Source: Symbiodinium natans (Eukaryota; Sar; Dinophyceae; Suessiales; Symbiodiniaceae). Taken from it: a stretch of DNA of 59,225 nt. Shown here piece after piece: positions 53,146 to 59,225 of the stretch. The notes beneath the pieces are model-generated. The model was given only the letters and a program-made list of their open reading frames with translations, did no database searches and had not been told where the DNA came from. Each line of letters begins with the position of its first letter. The first letter of the stretch is position 1. The translations under genes were made by a program, and so were the position numbers. The stretch lies in the NCBI GenBank assembly GCA_905221605.1, contig CAJNDS010000782.1:12501-71725 (forward strand), written 5' to 3'.

Positions 53146-53600
53146 GGTGCCATTTCCAATACTTGTTCACCACTGGTGACCTTCGACAACAACCTGACGT
53201 GCCCTGAAAACAGGGGCGGGCGAACTCGCCCGGGGCATGACCCCAAGCCCCACGAAAGAAAGAAAGAAAAACAGAAGAAAAAATAGCGAAAGCAGGATAT
53301 AAGGAAAGCAAGAAATTGAGAAAGAAAGAGAAAGAAAGAACGAAAGAAAAGAGGAGAAGAGAAACTGTAAAGGTCGCCCAACCCACTGTCTGACTCTCGA
53401 AACGGTCGGTGCCCAATCGGTCACCTCCCGTAAGATGTTAGCAATGTAGGATACAGCGTTGCTGCACTGGCAAGAGAGGCGAGGAGAGGGGAGAGGGGAG
53501 GAGAGGCGAGGAGGCGAGACGAGGAGAAGAGAGGAGGGCAGAGGAGAGGGGAGAGGAGAGGGGAGAGGAGAGGGGGAGAGGAGCGGGGAAGAGGAGCTGT
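52564..53600. repeat. Purine-rich spacer with a duplicated hairpin unit
   Basis: At 53003-53075 and 53201-53275 the same unit occurs: GAAAACAGGGGCGGGC, a short spacer, GCCCGGGGC, then ACCCCA and (GAAA)n. The G- and C-rich parts can pair. Between and after them lie GA and GAAA microsatellites (53075-53145 and 53255-53355) and a GAGGAGAGG-type minisatellite (53470-53590). No gene was found between 52564 and 53600. Confidence 0.75.
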
Positions 53601-53618
53601 GTGCAGTGAGTGTGCAGG

Positions 53619-56600
53619 ACATCAAGTCTCACCTGGACTTCTTGGTGTGGGATCTGATCTCAGCTCGTGAACCAGTTTGGCCCTGATCACACGCCTGCTT
53701 AGCTCAGGAGCGCTACAACGAAACCCACGGATGCAACGATATTTGGGGAACCGCCGAGCGTTGCTTCAAGAACTGCGATGGCCATGTCATGGAGATCCAG
53801 GATCTCGTCCCTAGCGGCACGCAGTGTAAACGTTTTGCACTGATTGTGTGTTTGCACATCTTTGATCTCAAAACTCCCCTTTTCAATTCACTTGAACCAG
53901 AGCTTCACTGCCTCTCAGGTGCCACACAAATCTACTGATATCCCAGGACAAGCTGCAGCAGTTGCACGATGTTTGCATGATGTTGCATGGACTCTCCACC
54001 ACACACCGAATTCAGCTCTTTCGAGCACGAAGCATAAGTAAAAGCCATCAAAGACACGTGTCGCAGTCAAGCCATGCAAGTTTGTAGATGATTCGGCGGT
54101 GATATTTACGCAAGACAGCTGCTTGACAAGAGTGTGCTCAACACAGCACAGAAAAGGGGAACCCAGTTCGTTGTTCCCGACAATAATGCAGACATCATGA
54201 AGTTATGCATGATGAAAGAACGCCACACTGGTGTTAGTAGTAGAGTCGGCCCATACTCAGCATATTCCCAGAGCAGAGTGGGCTGATTTTATCATTGAGC
54301 TTCAGTCTTCAGTGTGCACCCCGAAAGTAACATTAACCTCGGGAGCCCATTGAGCCACAGAAGATCACAGCGTGGATCAGTGTCCATTGCGGTGGTGTAA
54401 GAGATGTTTGGTGAGATTGTAGCCCACTCCATGACATGTACCCTCAAGGGCAGGAAAGCGCACATCGGCTATGTTGTCCATGATGGTGTAGTGCATTAGT
54501 GCTTCAATGGACCAACAAGCATGGTCGCCCTGTCTTGACATCTTGGCAATTGCATGCACTGGGGCATGACAATTTGACAAACCCGTGGCCAGATGTCAGA
54601 TGTCGTCAGATGTCATCAGATGTAGTACAAGATGTAGTCAGATGTCAGTGCAACTCCGGCAGTGTCACAATTGGCAGGCTGCTGCGCTCCACGCACCCAG
54701 GCCGAGGATGCCAAGTGCCAGGCGAGGGGGCCGCAAGAAAAAAGGCCCAAAAGGCTCAAAAGGCTCAAAAAACCAGACGTTTGAAATGTTGATTTCAAAG
54801 CAAGAAACTCCAAAACATCCATGCTTCAAGATCCAGGAGCTCAAGTCACAGCGCGTGGCTTGGCAGACCTACGACCAGTGCCGGGGGGCTCGGACTGTCA
54901 GAGCCTTTTTGCTCTTGCGACTTTCTCAGAATCTAACCAAAACCTTATCTACGCTGGGCGACTCTACGGTCGAGGTGTGGACAAGGGGGCACACGATTTG
55001 GACAAGGGATGCGAACGCGATACCTGGTTGAGGGGCAGAGGGCGGGGCGCAGGCGCAGACAAGGGGGAGCGCCGGAGGAGCGCGATATCCCTTTGACGGG
55101 GGGAGAGCATGGTCCCGAAAATTCCTCCAAGCACTTCAGCAAGATCCCAAGATTGCATCACTTAACATTTCATTAGTTGAATTTCACCCTCCCAGCCTGC
55201 AATCCTAGCTTGCTCTGTTCTTTCTGTGAGGCCCATCACCTAAAAGTTCTGGGATACAGACCACCTAGCCGGACTAAACTGTTGGAGTCATGCCAGGATT
55301 CTTCCAAGTGCCATTTAGGCATTATCAGTCGCTGAGTGCGAAAAAGGTGTTCCATGGTGTTGCGAGGCTATGACTCAGCCTTGCCGCAGTGGGAAACCAC
55401 CAAGGACTGTGTCGAAAAGTTCATCATGTTTGCAAGTGTGCCACAGTTTTTCTAACCTCAGAAATGTGGTGACCAGCAGTGTTGGTACCCCGTTCACCAC
55501 CCAGTCCTTTTGTGGCAGGGAGAGCAGCTGGCAGAGGCCGACTCTCGCAAGGCCCACTGCCAAGCAATCAGCATGGCATGAGGCTGCTCAAAGCAACTTT
55601 TGCGGAGATGGTTCATGATGAAGAGCTGACCAGCAATGCTGCGAAAAGAAATTTACAGATGCGTTTCCGAATTTCACTCGAGTAGCCATGTACTATAGCC
55701 TTTTGAATACTGAGACAAGATGGCCCCTCTGCGAAGGCGCAGATGCGATCCATCATGAGGATGCTTTGCTACGTGAACCTTGGCTAGATGGCAGAGAAGA
55801 AAGCACGACCTTGTCGGCTCTCCAAGGTCACATGTATTTTGGCACCATCCGCTCTTGAACAGCTCAACACGTGCTAGAAACAGCTGACTCAGGAGTTCCT
55901 TCGGTCCGAACCAGGCTACGCTGCTGACGCAGTGTACCCTTGCTACAACCGCAACCCGCAACGCCGCACATGTCTTTACCATTACAAGCTGTGACAATGG
56001 TTTTCCGAGGTATGGAGAAGGACTTCACGATGGAGCCAGATGTGTTGGCTATGAGCCTTGTGCCAGGCTTTCGCTAGCAACTCAAACACTAACAACAAGA
56101 GTTTTGACTGATCACACATGCGCCACGATTCGTTGTCGTGTTTTGCTCACTTTGCCCACTGCTCAGACCAGTTGCAAGCCGTGCTAGGCAGCCCGGAGAC
56201 GAAACTTGATGCGTTCAGCTGCAACTCAAGTGCCTGAGCTGCTGATGTTAACATGCTGTTTGTTTCTTGGGTGAAGTGTTCTTCTGCTTCGAAGTCTGGA
56301 AAGGGGCAGCAAATGTGCGCTTGTTGCATGGTATCCGCTTTGCAGAAAGTTCTGGCCTTATCATCGAGAATTGGACACTGCCCTCAGTACGGTATGTACA
56401 CCATCAGCATGTAAGGGGCTACTAGAACACATTTGGGAACTTGCTGAAGCATGGCACTTGGCCGTGTTAGCCGCCTAGAAGTCAGAAGAGTGGTTGAGAT
56501 TGCGACCGTTATTTCTGGTCACTGCTCCCATATGCTTGTCAATATATGTGCAGTCTCAGTCGAAGTCAGTGCAGAGTCCCCCGGCGGCCAGGGGCAGTTC

Positions 56601-58760
56601 CAGCCTTTCTAGGTCAATGCAAAGCTTGAACAGGCGAGACCCCTGGCACCGCCGACTTCGACGCAGCTCACTATGGCTCCTTGCATCAACTCTGATGCTT
56701 CTGATACCGTTGACGGTAGCGCAGCAAAATTTGTGAGCCTCTGATGCTGAGTTCTCCGCATTCAGGAGTCCAAGCTTCGACCACCCAGCTTTGCACATCA
56801 TGCTTAATGTTTTTCCACCGATTTACATTCAAGTCATAAAACAAGCAAACTCTCACTCATGCCGGGTCAACGTCATGCTGCACATCGCCTGATGCAAACT
56901 TTTTTCTTGTAGGCCAGTTTACGCGATAGTGCGATTTCATCTACTGTGTCATGCGGGTCATCGCATGCATTTGCATCTGATGAGTTTTTGGTCGCCCTCA
57001 GCTCGTACGGTGCGATAAAGCTTGGACTCAAGCCTCATAGAGGAGCTAGGGAAATGCATTTGCCCAACAAAGCCGTGGCCAACCCTCCAACATCCCCCTA
57101 ACTCTGCGCCTCATGATGTTGCAATCTCAACTTGCAGTTGCTTTTGTAGCTTCTGTCGCAGTGGCAGTGCAGGCAGCCTCCCGACCGGGCTTGCAGCCTG
57201 CCCAGCGCTGCACTGCGAGGTGGAGGGGTCATTCCAGCCATAGGGTCAGAGGCTTTTCCATAAACAGCTTGCAAATCGACACCAGCAGATTTTCAGACAG
57301 GGTGAAGAATCGTGTGCGAAGATCCATGATTGTTGTCGGCGATGCTGCAATGATGTCAAGTAGCCCTGTGCAGCTTTGAGACACAAGCGGCAGATGTTGT
57401 CCCTGGAAGCCAGGAAGCTTGCAACGGCGAGGTCAATGTGTCTTCCATGCGGATTCTCGAAGCCACCACAGTGCTTGGACTGCACTTAGTCTTCACTCTC
57501 GGTCCGACAACCTGAATGTCGCTGTTGCTCTTGTTGACTGGCAAACACGGTGCGGTGTGCTTGCCATCATGAATCTCATGAGAAACCCCATGGGTTGGTA
57601 ACAGCTCGCTGGGTCCTGCTTCCCCTAAGTCAGGGCCTGAGTGAATGCTTCGGCTAGCGTCCCCGCATGGTGTTCATGCCAGTCGCGCACTTGCCACCCA
57701 GCTAAATGCACAGCGGGAATACCTCTAGTGATAATATGTTGGAAAGCAAACCTCTATCTCCTGTATGCCACCAGAGAGACAAAAAAGCTCTAGTTCCTTG
57801 ACGTTTCAACATGAAAGCCTCCTTTTCCTTTATGTTTTCATAAGAAACCCTGTATTTCACCTTCATAGGGCTCTTACATATCCTCTTTAAGCTCATAGTA
57901 ACACCCTTGTTTCGTCTAGGTTTTGGTAGAAAACCTCTATTTACTCTTTATGTGGTTAAGTTCCTTTACACTTTTGTAGGTGAAGCTTTGTTTCGCCGAT
58001 GTCTCAGGCGGAAGATTTCTTAAAACGTTTACGTCTCGCATAAATTTTGTAGAAGAACCTCGACGTCCTCCCTTCACTATCGTGAAGCCTGTATTTCTTT
58101 TGCAGTACAGCTTGCAAGCAGTTTCAAACACAGCTGCCACGAAATGAATGTGGGCTGTGGTACAGTATACTTGGGCTTCGCACAACTCCTGTGATATGCC
58201 AACTTGCACCGTAACCAAACGTTAAGTCCAGTGACAGGTCATTGGTTTTCTTAGTGTCGCTGAGCAAAAGCTGACCCTTAATACGATATCTGAGGAGCCT
58301 CCTTTGCCTATGACCACCGTGTTGTACTCAGTTGGCCCGCCATAGCTACATTGGGGTTTGAAGCTATCAAAGCCAAGCTGGCACCTTATGTGCGTCCGCG
58401 ACTGGCTTGCCAGAACACAACCTGAAATGACATTGACGCCAATGGCTCTGCAGGCCTCGACCAAGTGTTTCAAGAAGGCAGGTGGCGCCGACGCTGTCTA
58501 TTGGGACCTCGGCTCTGAGCAAGCCGCCCGAGACTGAGAGGGAGCTTCGCGATGCACGCAGCTGCCAAGCATGCAAATTTGAGCTGCTTCGAACAAGATG
58601 GGCGGTGGTCGGAGTCCCTTGGGTTTGGTCCGGTTGTCACGGCCCCGTCAAGGCTCAGAACCATAGAAAGAGGAGAACCAAAGCGATTGCCGAGGTTGGC
58701 ACTGTGTCTGCCGACCCTTCAGACGACGTTTCTAACATCAAGGCGGCCAGATTTCTGTCT
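53619..58760 (+). CDS. Unidentified host gene or genes, exon candidates only
   Basis: Candidate exons bounded by AG and GT/GC/GA: 53619 to about 53674 (DIKSHLDFLVWDLISARE), 53708-53800 (ERYNETHGCNDIWGTAERCF, then KNCDGHVMEIQ), about 53950-53990 (DKLQQLHDVCMML), about 54839-54880 (ELKSQRVAWQTYDQ), 55516-55578 (GEQLAEADSRKAHCQAISM), 55595-55666 (TFAEMVHDEELTSNAAKRNL), about 56012-56060 (GMEKDFTMEPDVLAM) and about 58476-58560 (TSALSKPPETERELRDAR). The charged, helical character suggests a coiled-coil protein. Phase could not be checked across the long gaps, so they may belong to more than one gene. No family is recognised. Confidence 0.35.
57715..58110. repeat. Old, diverged tandem repeat of roughly 45 bp
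   Basis: Variants of AAACCTCTATTT, CTTTATG and GTAGAA recur about every 40-50 bp. Divergence is high. Confidence 0.4.
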
Positions 58761-59012
58761 TTTTGTGGCTGCTTTGCCTGCAGGCAGGCCAGATGAAGCA
58801 ATGTACTTGGTAGTGGAGTTTCTTAATGTGGTTCTTAACATATGGTACTCCACTGGATGCAATGACGAGCTTCCTGCATGAGCCGGAGCTACTTCGTTAG
58901 ACCTGATCGCAGATGCTCGCAGGTGTATCTCACAAACTCGGAGCATGGCACTGTTCTGCCCACAACGGAGTGGCTTGTCTGCCGGCAAAGGTGGTGTAGC
59001 CCTAGCTCTCTG

Positions 59013-59225
59013 TGTCTCTCCTCCTCCTCCTCCTCCCCCTCCTCCTCCTCCTCCCCCCCCTCCCGCTCTCTCCTCTCTCTCCTTCCTCTCTCTCCTCTCT
59101 CTCCTCTCTCTCCTCTCTCTCCTCTCTCTCTCCTCTCTCTCCTCTCTCTCCTCTCTCTCTCCCTCTCTCCCTCTCTCCCTCTCTCCCTCTCTCCCTCTCT
59201 CCCTCTCTCCCTCTCTCCCTCTCTC
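59013..59225 (+). repeat. CT-rich microsatellite running off the window
   Basis: (CTCCTC)n passes into (CTCTCTCTC) and CTCTCTCC units up to the last base. The true length is unknown. Confidence 0.97.

Noticed and set aside
52421-53416. 331-residue - strand open frame
   Set aside because: Mostly (SL)n and (FS)n text from GA-rich repeats; the start overlaps the LINE B endonuclease on the other strand.

Overview
The window looks like nuclear DNA of a dinoflagellate, most probably a Symbiodiniaceae-type genome. The grounds are: a 19-nt match to the dinoflagellate spliced leader (50735-50753); introns with GC and GA donors as well as GT; very small exons in long introns; plant-type telomeric repeats (TTTAGGG/CCCTAAA) at interstitial sites; and genes that nearly all lie on the + strand. 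No bacterial operons, rRNA, tRNA or CRISPR arrays were seen.

Left part (1-28.4 kb): host genes read as chains of short exons. About 2.07-13.4 kb encodes dynein regulatory complex subunit 1 (DRC1), the nexin-link protein of motile cilia. 14.59-18.39 kb encodes ribosomal protein uS11 (RPS14), complete to its stop codon except for the N-terminal exon. 19.87-23.12 kb encodes an ankyrin-repeat protein, possibly continuing to about 24.25 kb. A decayed ubiquitin fragment lies on the - strand near 26.3 kb.

Middle part (28.4-47.1 kb): a nested repeat structure. A non-LTR retrotransposon (LINE) with endonuclease and reverse transcriptase occupies 28.4-32.1 kb and breaks off inside the reverse transcriptase protein. 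A short tandem array of roughly 110-bp units follows. Into one unit of that array an 11,140-bp element with terminal inverted repeats is inserted (32331-43470). It carries three unrecognised genes on the + strand, about 15 copies of a same-orientation 42-bp hairpin repeat, telomere-like arrays, an AT-rich block, an array of 18-bp palindromes and long G tracts. The hairpin repeat was seen nowhere else in the window, and each of the three genes is followed at once by a copy. The missing C-terminal part of a LINE reverse transcriptase lies beyond the element at 46.5-47.1 kb.

Right part (47.1-59.2 kb): a frameshifted Q/R-rich ORF1-like region (47.3-50.4 kb), a second LINE copy (50.74-52.56 kb) whose 5' end carries the spliced-leader sequence, simple repeats, and an unidentified host gene seen only as scattered exon candidates (53.6-58.8 kb).

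Limits: gene models were made by eye from splice sites and reading-frame continuity. No alignments, RNA data or database searches were available.
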